DNA of 40,171 nucleotides, from the NCBI GenBank assembly GCA_023415275.1, contig JAEZLJ010000033.1:1-40171 (forward strand). Reading direction: 5' to 3'. The notes under the pieces were generated by a model. It had not been told where the DNA came from, did no database searches, and saw only the letters and a list, made by a program, of their open reading frames with translations. Of the stretch, positions 17,411 through 26,057 are shown one piece after another. Position 1 is the stretch's first letter, and every line of letters starts with the position of its first letter. Source of the DNA: Bacteroidota bacterium. Its GTDB lineage: Bacteria > Bacteroidota > Bacteroidia > Chitinophagales > Chitinophagaceae. Position numbers and translations under genes: made by a program.

Positions 17411-17427
17411 CGGTCAATTGAAACGAA

Positions 17428-19359
17428 ATGAACCAATTCCTTAGGATCGCATGTAGGGTAGCTATGTTGATTGCTCCCACCCTTTGCCTTGCACAGGATC
17501 AAGAAACCAACCTTGACCCGGTAACCATTACCTCCTCTCTTAGCCCTGAAAAAATATCTAAAACAGGAAGAAATATTTATGTAATAAAAGGTGAACGCTT
17601 CAACAATTTACCGGTGAATTGCGTAGATGAATTATTAAGATACTTACCCGGAATGGAAATTCAATCTCGGGGCGCTATGGGTTCTCAATCTGATATCGTG
17701 TTAAGAGGAAGCACTTTTCAACAAGTACTACTGATAATGGACGGTGTTCGGTTGAATGATCCCAATACAGGCCATTTCACCAGTTATATTCCCATTTCAC
17801 CATCAGAGATTGAGCGGATTGAAATATTAAAGGGCGCCTCATCAGCAGTATATGGTACAGAAGCTGTTGGTGGAGTGATAAATATTATAACCAAAACATT
17901 TGCTGCCAAAATGAATACTGGTTCTTCAAATGCAGTAGCACAATTAACAACAGGAGCCTACGGCTTATTACATGCCAATGCAGGCCTGTTTCACAACAAT
18001 GGCAAAACCGCATTTGGAATTGGCTTATTGACTAATAACACTTCTGGCCAGGAACAACGTGGCATCAATGGCTATCTTCATAACCACACGGCAACTGTTT
18101 CTTTAAGTCATTTTTTTAATGAAAAATGGCAACTTTCATTGCGTAGCACTTATGACAACCGCAGGTTTGCAGCCCAAAACTTCTATACCAATTTTACATC
18201 AGATACCGCAGAAGAAAAAGTAACTACAAGCTGGAACCAATTGCAATTGACCCATCTTTCTCTAAAAAATACCACCAGGTTCAATGCAGGCTACAAGCAT
18301 CTGAATGATAATTATTCCTTCAATCCTCATTCATTGCCCAACCAAAATACAAGTGAACTATACCAGGCGGGCATCACAAATGAATGGAGATGGAAACCTC
18401 AAACCACCATTATTTATGGTGGACAATTGATCAATAAACGCATAGCCTCTAACGACAGAGGTAACCACTCTTTATCGCAAGCTGGCATTTTAGCCCTTGT
18501 CAATCAAAAAATTGGGAATTATACTACCATCTCTCCAGCATTACGATGGGAATGGATTGAAAATGCCGGGTGGGAGTTAGTTCCCCAGGTTAATGTGTCT
18601 TACAGAAACGATCTGTTTCAGCTGCGTGCCAGCGCAGGAAAAACAATCAGGGATGCCGATTTCACCGAGCGCTTCAATAATTACAATAAATCAATTGTTA
18701 CCAGTGGTAAAATTGGCAACCCCTTTCTTGAGCCTGAACGATCTTTTAGTTATGAAGGTGGTGCCGACCTCTATGCTGCCAGATCTGTAAAGATCTCCTT
18801 CACCTATTTTCAACGCTTCCAAACAAAGCTGATAGATTATGTTTTGACACCATATGCAGAAATGCCACGTCAAACAAATCTAACTCCTACTGGCTCCTAC
18901 TACCTCGCTAAAAATATAGCAAGGGTGAATACAAAAGGAATTGAAACCGACATTCAATATGTAAATCATATCAGTTCTACCCAGGAATTGTTGTTAACCC
19001 TGGGTTCTGTATGGTTGCATAGTACGCAGAGCGATACTTTACCTTCACTGTATTTATCATCTCATGCGCGCTACCTGGTAAATTTCGTTACAGAATACAG
19101 TAATAAGCATTTCTTATTCACCGTTTCCGGTCTTTATAAAGATCGTCAGCCCCAGTCTGGCACATCAACCGCCATAGCTAAACTGACCTCACATTATTTC
19201 CTGGTCAATACCAAGGCAGAATATTTCATCAAAGACAGGAAGCTGGGCGTGTTTGCCCAGGCAGATAATTTATTTGATATTCATTATTCCGATCTCCTTG
19301 GCGCTGCTATGCCAGGCCGATGGATCATGGGTGGAATCAAGATATCTTTATCAAAATAA
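17428..19359 (+). CDS. TonB-dependent outer-membrane receptor, BtuB-like
   Basis: A 643-residue receptor with a signal peptide (MNQFLRIACRVAMLIAPTLCLAQ), a plug domain at about residues 35-150 and a 22-strand-type barrel ending in an aromatic-containing last strand. Plug landmarks are VDELLRYLPGMEIQSRG, DIVLRGSTFQQVLLIMDGVRLND, ERIEILKGASSAVYG and GGVINIITK. Size and plug resemble vitamin B12 receptors, but no B12 riboswitch or B12 genes are nearby, so the ligand is unknown. Its stop codon overlaps the start of the ALDH7 gene (TAATG), which links outer-membrane uptake with a cytoplasmic dehydrogenase. Confidence 0.88.
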   Translation: MNQFLRIACRVAMLIAPTLCLAQDQETNLDPVTITSSLSPEKISKTGRNIYVIKGERFNNLPVNCVDELLRYLPGMEIQSRGAMGSQSDIVLRGSTFQQVLLIMDGVRLNDPNTGHFTSYIPISPSEIERIEILKGASSAVYGTEAVGGVINIITKTFAAKMNTGSSNAVAQLTTGAYGLLHANAGLFHNNGKTAFGIGLLTNNTSGQEQRGINGYLHNHTATVSLSHFFNEKWQLSLRSTYDNRRFAAQNFYTNFTSDTAEEKVTTSWNQLQLTHLSLKNTTRFNAGYKHLNDNYSFNPHSLPNQNTSELYQAGITNEWRWKPQTTIIYGGQLINKRIASNDRGNHSLSQAGILALVNQKIGNYTTISPALRWEWIENAGWELVPQVNVSYRNDLFQLRASAGKTIRDADFTERFNNYNKSIVTSGKIGNPFLEPERSFSYEGGADLYAARSVKISFTYFQRFQTKLIDYVLTPYAEMPRQTNLTPTGSYYLAKNIARVNTKGIETDIQYVNHISSTQELLLTLGSVWLHSTQSDTLPSLYLSSHARYLVNFVTEYSNKHFLFTVSGLYKDRQPQSGTSTAIAKLTSHYFLVNTKAEYFIKDRKLGVFAQADNLFDIHYSDLLGAAMPGRWIMGGIKISLSK

Positions 19360-20891
19360 TGACCATGCAGGAAGTACTCAAACAACTTGGAATAAAAGAT
19401 CAAAATAGCGGTACATCCACTGGAACACAGTGGATAGGTAGCGCAGGTAAAGTCATCAACTCATATTCACCTGTCGATGGCAAGCTAATTGCCAGTGTAA
19501 CGGCTACAGATGATAGTTCATATGAGGCTATTATTACTACTGCTCAAAATGCATTTAAAGAATGGCGCACATGGCCTTCTCCCAAGCGCGGAGAGGTGGT
19601 CAGGCAAATAGGAGAAGCGCTCAGAAATCATAAAGAACACCTCGGCAAACTGGTATCTTATGAGATGGGCAAAAGTTTACAGGAAGGCTACGGTGAAGTG
19701 CAGGAGATGATCGACATCTGTGACTTTGCGGTTGGTTTATCCCGGCAGCTTCATGGACTGACCATGCATAGTGAACGCCCCGGACACCGGATGTATGAAC
19801 AATGGCATCCCCTGGGTATTGCTGCTATCATTTCGGCTTTCAATTTCCCCGTGGCTGTTTGGAGCTGGAATGCCATGCTTGGATGGGTGTGTGGAGATGT
19901 CTGCCTTTGGAAACCTTCAGAAAAAACACCTCTTTGTGCGATTGCCTGTCAAAACATAATTGCTGAAGTATTTAAAAATAATGGTGTTCCTGAAGGTGTG
20001 AGCTGCATTGTTACCGGTGAGCGGGATCTTGGTGAAAAGATTGCTAATGACAACCGCATACCTCTGGTATCTGCCACAGGATCAACCCGAATGGGCAAAT
20101 CGGTGGGTGCTGCTGTAGGTGCAAGGCTTGGCCGGTCTTTACTTGAATTAGGTGGAAATAACGCCATCATTATCTCTAAGGATGCTGATTTGGATATAGC
20201 CTTAATTGGTTGCGTTTTTGGAGCGGTGGGCACAGCTGGTCAACGATGTACTTCCACCCGTCGCCTCATTATTCATGAAGAGGTGTATGATACATTTAAA
20301 GAAAAACTTGTGAATGCCTATAAACAATTGCGCATAGGCAACCCTTTAGATGAAAATAACCATGTAGGTCCATTGATAGACAAAGCAGCTGTGGAATCTT
20401 ACTTACAGGCTTTGGGAAAATGTAAGGCAGAAGGCGGAAACTTTGTAGTGGAGGGCGGAGTGTTGGAAGGTAGTGGCTACGAAACCGGTTGCTATGTAAA
20501 ACCCTGTATTGTCGAAGCTCAACCCCACTACGAAATCGTGCAGCATGAAACATTTGCTCCTATTTTATATTTGTTGAAGTACAAAACATTTGAAGAAGCC
20601 ATTGCCATTCAAAATGGTGTTCCGCAAGGTTTGTCTTCAGCTGTCATGACCTTAAATCTTCGGGAAGCTGAACAGTTCCTCTCCTCTTCAGGCAGTGACT
20701 GTGGCATTGCCAATGTGAATATTGGCACCTCGGGTGCGGAAATTGGCGGAGCTTTCGGGGGAGAAAAAGAAACCGGTGGTGGACGTGAAAGTGGTAGCGA
20801 CGCCTGGAGGTTTTATATGCGCCGGCAAACCAACACCATTAACTACAGTACCAGTCTTCCCCTGGCCCAGGGTATCAAATTCGATCTTTAG
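19359..20891 (+). CDS. Aldehyde dehydrogenase, ALDH7 (antiquitin) type
   Basis: A 510-residue NAD-dependent aldehyde dehydrogenase. The catalytic cysteine is in GTAGQRCTSTRRL and the general base glutamate in LLELGGNNAIII. The C-terminal run GTSGAEIGGAFGGEKETGGG and SGSDAWRFYMRRQTNTINYS are near-diagnostic for ALDH7, which oxidises alpha-aminoadipate semialdehyde in lysine catabolism. The frame stays open upstream to 19320, inside the receptor gene, but the ATG at 19359 overlaps the receptor stop as TAATG and is preferred; 19365 is a second ATG. No other lysine-degradation gene is in the window. A strong terminator follows. Confidence 0.92.
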   Translation: MTMQEVLKQLGIKDQNSGTSTGTQWIGSAGKVINSYSPVDGKLIASVTATDDSSYEAIITTAQNAFKEWRTWPSPKRGEVVRQIGEALRNHKEHLGKLVSYEMGKSLQEGYGEVQEMIDICDFAVGLSRQLHGLTMHSERPGHRMYEQWHPLGIAAIISAFNFPVAVWSWNAMLGWVCGDVCLWKPSEKTPLCAIACQNIIAEVFKNNGVPEGVSCIVTGERDLGEKIANDNRIPLVSATGSTRMGKSVGAAVGARLGRSLLELGGNNAIIISKDADLDIALIGCVFGAVGTAGQRCTSTRRLIIHEEVYDTFKEKLVNAYKQLRIGNPLDENNHVGPLIDKAAVESYLQALGKCKAEGGNFVVEGGVLEGSGYETGCYVKPCIVEAQPHYEIVQHETFAPILYLLKYKTFEEAIAIQNGVPQGLSSAVMTLNLREAEQFLSSSGSDCGIANVNIGTSGAEIGGAFGGEKETGGGRESGSDAWRFYMRRQTNTINYSTSLPLAQGIKFDL

Positions 20892-20916
20892 AATTCAAAC
20901 CTCATTCATCTTATAT

Positions 20917-20945
20917 ACTCCCCATTACCAATGGGGAGTTTTTTA
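20917..20945 (+). terminator. Terminator after the ALDH7 gene
   Basis: A perfect 10-bp stem (ACTCCCCATT / AATGGGGAGT) with a 3-nt loop and a following T tract, 25 nt past the stop codon. Confidence 0.92.
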
Positions 20946-21103
20946 TGTTTAAATAATTAGTCCTATTCATTATAAAAATGATAAAGCAGAGCTATAATTA
21001 GCTTGTTTTAACAATTTTGGGCAAACCTATTGACTGTGTTTTGACAACTTATTATTAACCGTTTGGTTATTTTTACAAATACTCAATTATTAAACATTAT
21101 CTG

Positions 21104-22774
21104 ATGGTTCATTCTTTTAAGAGATCCGTACTGCTTGCCCTTATTTCAGGCATATGTTTTACCTCCTTTGCACAAAGTTCCAAAAAGTCTGCTTCTAATG
21201 GCTGGCATTTAAAAGGCATTGACGAGGGTTATTATGGCATCAACCTGGATAAAGCCTATGATTTTGTAAAAGGCAAGAAAAGCCAGACTGTTGTAGTGGC
21301 TGTAATTGATTCAGGAATTGATACTACCCATGAAGACCTGAAGCCTATTTTATGGGTAAATCCTAAAGAAATCCCTGGCAATGGTATTGACGATGACGGC
21401 AATGGCTACGTAGATGATGTTCATGGTTGGAACTTCCTGGGCGGACGCGATGGAAGGAATGTAGATAAAGATTCTTACGAAGCAGCCCGTTTGTACCATG
21501 CCTTGAAGCCTCGCTTTGAAGATATTAAAGATCCTTCCACTTTAAGCAAGGAAGACCAGGAACAATACAAAATGTGGCTACGGGCTAAATCTGATATTTC
21601 AAAGGGCGTGGATCAGAATGAATTATTCTTTATCAAGCGACTTTTCCCCTCTTTAAAAAGAGGTGATTCAGTGATCAGGAAAGATCTGAATAAAGAAGAG
21701 TACAATGGCAATGACTTAAAAACCTACAAGCCTACTAATCCTGATGCTGTGGTCATGCGTAATGTGATCCTGAATATCAGCGAGGGCAACAATAATAACT
21801 TTGAGATCCCTAATACTGAAATTTTAGATGGCATTGAAACCGATCTCACAAAGGCCGATGCGGTCAATACAGCTCCGAAGGATTTTCGTGGTGAGATTGT
21901 TAAAGACAATGAAAACGATATCAACGACCGTTTTTATGGAAACAATGATGTAATGGCAGGTATGTCTTCTGCCTTGCACGGCACACACGTATCAGGCATC
22001 ATTGCCGCTGTTAGAAATAATGGAAAGGGTGTAGATGGGATTGCAGACAATGTAAAGATCATGATGGTAAGGGCCGTTCCTGACGGAGATGAGCACGATA
22101 AGGACATTGCACTGGCCATTCGCTATGCAGTGGATAATGGCGCCAAGGTGATCAATATGAGCTTTGGAAAATACTATTCTCCTAGAAAACAGTGGGTGGA
22201 TGATGCAGTGAAATATGCTGAAAGCAAAGGTGTTCTTCTTGTAGCAGCAGCCGGTAACGAGGGATTCCTGGTAGATACCATGCCACACTACCCTTCTCCT
22301 ATTTTATTGGACAAGGAAAAGGTTAATAACTGGATCATGGTAGGTGCCAGTGGTGATCCTTCCAATGGTGGATTGGTGGCCGACTTTTCCAATTTTGGTA
22401 AAAAAGAGGTTGACGTTTTTGCGCCCGGGGTTAATATCTATTCTACAGTTCCGGGCGGCAACACCTATAGGAACCTATCAGGAACCAGCATGGCTTCTCC
22501 TGTAACCGCCGGGGTAGCTGCCTTCCTCATGGAATACTATCCTACTTTGACTGCCCAACAGGTAAAGCAGGTTATTGAGAAAAGTGTGACTGATCCAAAA
22601 GTTAAGGTAACACAACCTAATTCTGATAAATCAGTGGCTTTTTCAGATCTGAGTAAAAATGGTGGGGTTATTAATGCTTACGAAGCCGTGAAGTTGGCCG
22701 ATGCATTAACAAAGCAGGGTGAGGTTACACCTGTGAAAACAAAGATCAAGGTAAAGAAGACCAAAAGAGCTTAA
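21104..22774 (+). CDS. Secreted S8 (subtilisin-type) serine protease
   Basis: A 556-residue protease with a signal peptide (MVHSFKRSVLLALISGICFTSFAQ). The catalytic triad is D69 in AVIDSGID, H292 in HGTHVSG and S462 in GTSMASPVTAG. The oxyanion/substrate segments VINMSFGKYY and VAAAGNEG are also present. D and H are 223 residues apart against about 32 in subtilisin. The insertion starts with GNGIDDDGNGYVDDVHGWNF, a probable calcium-binding loop common in Bacteroidota S8 enzymes, and continues as charged helical sequence. No type IX sorting domain is visible; the tail is Lys-rich (KIKVKKTKRA). It probably acts in the periplasm or outside the cell. A single-gene unit closed by a terminator. Confidence 0.93.
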   Translation: MVHSFKRSVLLALISGICFTSFAQSSKKSASNGWHLKGIDEGYYGINLDKAYDFVKGKKSQTVVVAVIDSGIDTTHEDLKPILWVNPKEIPGNGIDDDGNGYVDDVHGWNFLGGRDGRNVDKDSYEAARLYHALKPRFEDIKDPSTLSKEDQEQYKMWLRAKSDISKGVDQNELFFIKRLFPSLKRGDSVIRKDLNKEEYNGNDLKTYKPTNPDAVVMRNVILNISEGNNNNFEIPNTEILDGIETDLTKADAVNTAPKDFRGEIVKDNENDINDRFYGNNDVMAGMSSALHGTHVSGIIAAVRNNGKGVDGIADNVKIMMVRAVPDGDEHDKDIALAIRYAVDNGAKVINMSFGKYYSPRKQWVDDAVKYAESKGVLLVAAAGNEGFLVDTMPHYPSPILLDKEKVNNWIMVGASGDPSNGGLVADFSNFGKKEVDVFAPGVNIYSTVPGGNTYRNLSGTSMASPVTAGVAAFLMEYYPTLTAQQVKQVIEKSVTDPKVKVTQPNSDKSVAFSDLSKNGGVINAYEAVKLADALTKQGEVTPVKTKIKVKKTKRA

Positions 22775-22799
22775 CTAGCTTTCACCATATATCATTAAT

Positions 22800-22827
22800 A
22801 TCCCGGTAGTATTACCGGGATTTTTTA
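22800..22827 (+). terminator. Terminator after the S8 protease gene
   Basis: A perfect 9-bp stem (ATCCCGGTA / TACCGGGAT) with loop GTAT, followed by six T's, 25 nt past the stop. Confidence 0.93.
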
Positions 22828-22852
22828 TTTTCAGCCCTTAAAACAATGCTTT

Positions 22853-23383
22853 ATGGCCAATGTTGACCTCTCCCGGGTTCCCCAGTACTATCATAAATAT
22901 ATTAACATGGTTAGCAGTAAGGAACTTCAAAATGGTTTTGATCAATACCCATCTGAATTTATAAATTTCCTGCAGTCTATACCCGAAGAAAAATGGGATT
23001 TCCGCTACCAGGAAGATAAATGGTCCATCAAAGAAATGGTACAGCATATTATGGACACTGAACGCATTTTCTGCTACAGGGCTCTTTGCTTTGCCCGGAA
23101 AGATAAAACACCCCTTCCAGGTTTTGATGAAAATGAATATGCCCGCAATGCTATGGCTGATGTAAGATCTAAAAATGAACTGGTAAGTGAATTGGTAACT
23201 ATACAGTCCTCTACTGCTTTATTATTCAAATCCTTTACAGAAGAAATGCTGAACGAGGAAGGAGTAGCTAATGGGAACAGTGTCTATGTAAAAGGCATAG
23301 GATTTATCATCCTGGGGCATTCTCAACACCATAAAGGGATTCTCATAGAAAGATACCTGAAAGAAAAAACCATCTCTTTATAA
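22853..23383 (+). CDS. DinB family protein
   Basis: A 176-residue four-helix-bundle protein of the DinB/YfiT-like family. The first helix motif EDKWSIKEMVQHIMDTERIF and the C-terminal GHSQHHKGILIERYL supply the three metal-binding histidines expected of the family (H in VQHIMD; two in GHSQHH). Members include thiol-dependent S-transferases and many proteins of unknown role; nothing here narrows it. The start is ATG at 22853 (MANVDLSRVPQYY), 26 nt after a terminator. The last four codons form one arm of the terminator at 23367-23393. Confidence 0.85.
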   Translation: MANVDLSRVPQYYHKYINMVSSKELQNGFDQYPSEFINFLQSIPEEKWDFRYQEDKWSIKEMVQHIMDTERIFCYRALCFARKDKTPLPGFDENEYARNAMADVRSKNELVSELVTIQSSTALLFKSFTEEMLNEEGVANGNSVYVKGIGFIILGHSQHHKGILIERYLKEKTISL

Positions 23384-23393
23384 GAGATGGTTT
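23367..23393. terminator. Bidirectional terminator overlapping the 3' end of the DinB gene
   Basis: A perfect 12-bp stem (AAACCATCTCTT / AAGAGATGGTTT) with a 3-nt loop. The left arm is coding sequence of the DinB gene and the TAA stop begins in the loop. The better T tract (six T's) is on the minus strand, so it mainly ends the convergent S41 protease transcript, 30 nt past that stop. Confidence 0.9.
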
Positions 23394-23422
23394 GATCAAT
23401 AGCTTGAATTACCTAAATTTCT

Positions 23423-25567
23423 TTAAAAGGTCTTTTGATTTGTTTTTCCTTTAGCAATATTTTGCTGGTTCACTATATCATTGATCACCTTCACAGCCTG
23501 GTCAACATATACATCCTTGCTCACATTGTTCAACCATTGCTTATACCGCTCGGTTTTATCCTTATCAACTGACACATATCGCTGTTCATCCTGCTTCAGG
23601 AAAGATACCGTCATATTCTTATCCATCTTAACCAGCTTTTCTATTTCCTTAATGGCATCCCTGGTTACTTTTTGCTCTTTACGGAACTGGTCTATTTGAA
23701 GAGGATAAACCTTATCGTCCTGCTGAGCCAGCATATCTGTTTCCTTTTTGATCAATTGAAATACTGAATCACTGGCAATCCTTGAAGCGCCCAGGTTCTT
23801 AATAGTTTGAAGGTCATAACCAGGCTGCCATACTTTATAGGTAGCCTTTGATACTTCATCCCATGGCAACGCATTGTTATTATCACGCTCCCTCATTTTC
23901 AGGTATTCATAATAATCCGGTATCACTACGTCAGGAACTACACCTTTCAGCTGCGTTGATCCACCGCTGATGCGGTAAAACTTCTGTAGGGTCAGCTTTA
24001 AGGAACCAAGGTCCGAGTTCGTTGCCAGGAAGTTGGAGGTAGGATCCAATCCAATAGGACGCTGAACAGTCCCCTTACCATAGGTGCTGGTACTTCCGAT
24101 GATCACACCCCTGCCGTAATCCTGTATAGCAGCTGCAAATATTTCAGAGGCAGATGCACTGAACTCATTGACCATTACTGCCAGTGGGCCATCATACAGC
24201 ACACCACCATCCTTATCTCTCATTACCTGTGGCTGCCCTTCCCTGTCCTTCACCTGAACAACAGGACCCTGGTCAATGAACAATCCGGCTATCTGTATCA
24301 CATCATACAGGGAGCCACCGCCATTGTTACGGAGGTCTATGACAATGCCATCTACTTTATCATCTTTTAGCTTTTGAACTTCTTTGGCTACGTCTGCAGA
24401 GCTTCTGTGAGGATCATTAGGATCGTCAAAGTTGGCATAGAACTCCGGCAGGAATATATAACCGATCTTGGAAGTTCCCTGGTTGATCACCGCGCTGCGA
24501 ACATAACTTTCATCCTGAACGATTTTATCACGGATCAAAGACACAGGTTTCAAACTGCCGTCCTTTTTACGAAGGGTTAATTTTACTTCTGTGCCCTTCT
24601 GACCACGTATGATCTTTACCGCGTCAGTTACATCATATCCTGTCAGCTCTACAGGTGTTTCTTTACCCTGCGCTACTTTCACTATGATATCACCTGCTTC
24701 CACCTCGCCTGACTTTTGTGCAGGACCGCCTGGAAGCACACTGGCTATTTTAATATTTCCTTCTTCGTAGGTAAGCTGGGCTCCAATTCCATAGAAGGAT
24801 CCACTCAACTGCTCATCAAAATATCTTTTATCTACCGGAGGGAAAAATTCTGTATAAGGGTCCATCATGGATGTGATCGTATTTACATATACGCTGAACT
24901 TTTCATCATCATTGAACTTCAAACGATACCTGTCGAAGATCCTGTCCATGGTGGTTTTTACCTTATCCCTGGCTTCTTTTTCAAGCTCGGCATCAGTCTT
25001 CACCACAAAACCTTCTTTACCCTTATTGCTTGTCCTGGCATCTTGCAGGTCCACATAGCGTTGCAGGGTCAGGTACTTCAACCGCTTACGCCATTGTTCT
25101 TTGCGGTCTCCCGCTGAAGAAGCAAAATCCACCTTCTTTGGATCTGTAACAATTGATTCATTGACAGAAAAGTCAAATGGCTTGGAAAGTATTTCTTTGT
25201 AAAGGGCAGTAGCTTCTTCAGCTCTTTTATTGAATAGCTTCCCTGCCTCTAAAAAGAATTCTACAGGTGCGCCTTTAATCTCATCATCTATACGGGTGGA
25301 GTATTTTTCCAGAGAAGCAATATCACTCTTCAGGAAGATGTTTTTGTCTGGATCCAGTTCCTCAAAATACTTTGCGTATACTTTTTTTGAAAAATCATCA
25401 TTGATATCCTTTGGGCTGTAGTGACCCTGGCTCAGGATCTCTCCTACTATCTGCAGGATCTTTTCATACTTCGAGGGAGGGATTTTGGAGTTGGTTTTTC
25501 CCATTGTATTGAACGCCAGGAATACTCCGGCGACAACCATCACAATCAATATTGGAAGTCTTTTCAT
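23423..25567 (-). CDS. Carboxy-terminal processing protease, S41 family (Prc/Tsp)
   Basis: An envelope serine protease of about 714 residues that cleaves proteins from the C-terminus. It has an N-terminal signal/anchor (MKRLPILIVMVVAGVFLAF), a PDZ domain (FYGIGAQLTYEEGNIKIASV through GDIIVKV), the S41 core DGIVIDLRNNGGGSL, the catalytic serine in NEFSASASEIFAAAI and the lysine in STYGKGTVQRP, then a C-terminal helical domain. The long N- and C-terminal extensions fit E. coli Prc better than the short CtpA type. ATGs at 25597 and 25576 are alternatives; 25567 puts the signal peptide at the very start and leaves a 35-nt leader behind the TAAATTTG box. Confidence 0.93.
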   Translation of the reverse strand: MKRLPILIVMVVAGVFLAFNTMGKTNSKIPPSKYEKILQIVGEILSQGHYSPKDINDDFSKKVYAKYFEELDPDKNIFLKSDIASLEKYSTRIDDEIKGAPVEFFLEAGKLFNKRAEEATALYKEILSKPFDFSVNESIVTDPKKVDFASSAGDRKEQWRKRLKYLTLQRYVDLQDARTSNKGKEGFVVKTDAELEKEARDKVKTTMDRIFDRYRLKFNDDEKFSVYVNTITSMMDPYTEFFPPVDKRYFDEQLSGSFYGIGAQLTYEEGNIKIASVLPGGPAQKSGEVEAGDIIVKVAQGKETPVELTGYDVTDAVKIIRGQKGTEVKLTLRKKDGSLKPVSLIRDKIVQDESYVRSAVINQGTSKIGYIFLPEFYANFDDPNDPHRSSADVAKEVQKLKDDKVDGIVIDLRNNGGGSLYDVIQIAGLFIDQGPVVQVKDREGQPQVMRDKDGGVLYDGPLAVMVNEFSASASEIFAAAIQDYGRGVIIGSTSTYGKGTVQRPIGLDPTSNFLATNSDLGSLKLTLQKFYRISGGSTQLKGVVPDVVIPDYYEYLKMRERDNNNALPWDEVSKATYKVWQPGYDLQTIKNLGASRIASDSVFQLIKKETDMLAQQDDKVYPLQIDQFRKEQKVTRDAIKEIEKLVKMDKNMTVSFLKQDEQRYVSVDKDKTERYKQWLNNVSKDVYVDQAVKVINDIVNQQNIAKGKTNQKTF

Positions 25568-25602
25568 ATCTAACATGTATTTAAGTGCCTTAGGCATAGT
25601 AC

Positions 25603-25610
25603 CAAATTTA
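25603..25610 (-). promoter_or_regulatory. Putative S41 protease promoter -7 box
   Basis: TAAATTTG on the minus strand is a perfect TAnnTTTG match, 35 nt before the ATG at 25567. It makes the 25597 ATG unlikely unless the mRNA is leaderless. Confidence 0.5.
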
Positions 25611-25821
25611 GTCTAAATAAAATGCTCAGTTGCTATAGTTTTTCCCTTTAACAAACGTTTTTGACAAGCGGAAATTTTCCAAGGTCCAATGAACCAAATC
25701 ACATTTTTTATTTGAAATTTATTTACCTGGTAATATTATTAACAAATAACAAAATAAATGTGCCACTGCAAAAACTGAAATATTTTGAATAGATGAAAGT
25801 AAAATATCAATTTCATTTCAT

Positions 25822-25829
25822 TATTTTTG
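25822..25829 (+). promoter_or_regulatory. Putative tRNA-His promoter -7 box
   Basis: TATTTTTG matches TAnnTTTG and lies 10 nt before the tRNA 5' end. The 240 bp between the S41 gene and this point are A/T-rich and hold no gene. Confidence 0.5.
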
Positions 25830-25839
25830 CAGCCCACTC

Positions 25840-25914
25840 GGTGGCTGTAGCTCAGTTGGTTAGAGCATCAGATTGTGGTTCTGAGGGTCGGGGGTTCGAG
25901 ACCCCTCAGTCACC
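25840..25914 (+). tRNA. tRNA-His (GTG anticodon)
   Basis: A full cloverleaf can be drawn: acceptor GTGGCTG/CAGTCAC, D stem GCTC/GAGC, anticodon stem TCAGA/TCTGA around loop TTGTGGT with anticodon GTG, a GGGTC variable loop, and a T stem GGGGG/CCCCT around TTCGAGA. A G at 25840 provides the G-1 and the discriminator is C73, the identity pair of tRNA-His. CCA is not encoded. It is a single-gene transcript between a promoter box and a terminator. Confidence 0.97.
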
Positions 25915-25916
25915 CT

Positions 25917-25946
25917 AAAGGCTTCCTGGCAACAGGAGGCCTTTTT
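25917..25946 (+). terminator. Terminator after tRNA-His
   Basis: A 12-bp stem (AAAGGCTTCCTG / CAGGAGGCCTTT, one T-G wobble) with loop GCAA, then a T tract. It starts 2 nt after the tRNA discriminator base. Confidence 0.9.
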
Positions 25947-26032
25947 ATTTACCATTGATATTCTATTTCAACCTTTTAAACTGTTTAATGTTAAATAAGG
26001 TTAATTAAAAATCTAAGGCCATTAATGGGTTC

Positions 26033-26040
26033 TACCTTTG
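26033..26040 (+). promoter_or_regulatory. Putative promoter -7 box of the barrel-protein gene
   Basis: TACCTTTG, a perfect match, ends 17 nt before the ATG at 26058. It lies inside the open frame that extends up to 26025, so the upstream ATG should not be used. Confidence 0.6.
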
Positions 26041-26057
26041 CCCGGCAATTAATATAC

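Noticed and set aside
17384..17427. Possible cobalamin riboswitch before the BtuB-like receptor
   Set aside because: Only 44 bp separate panB from the receptor start, far too little for the riboswitch, and no B12-box-like sequence was seen.
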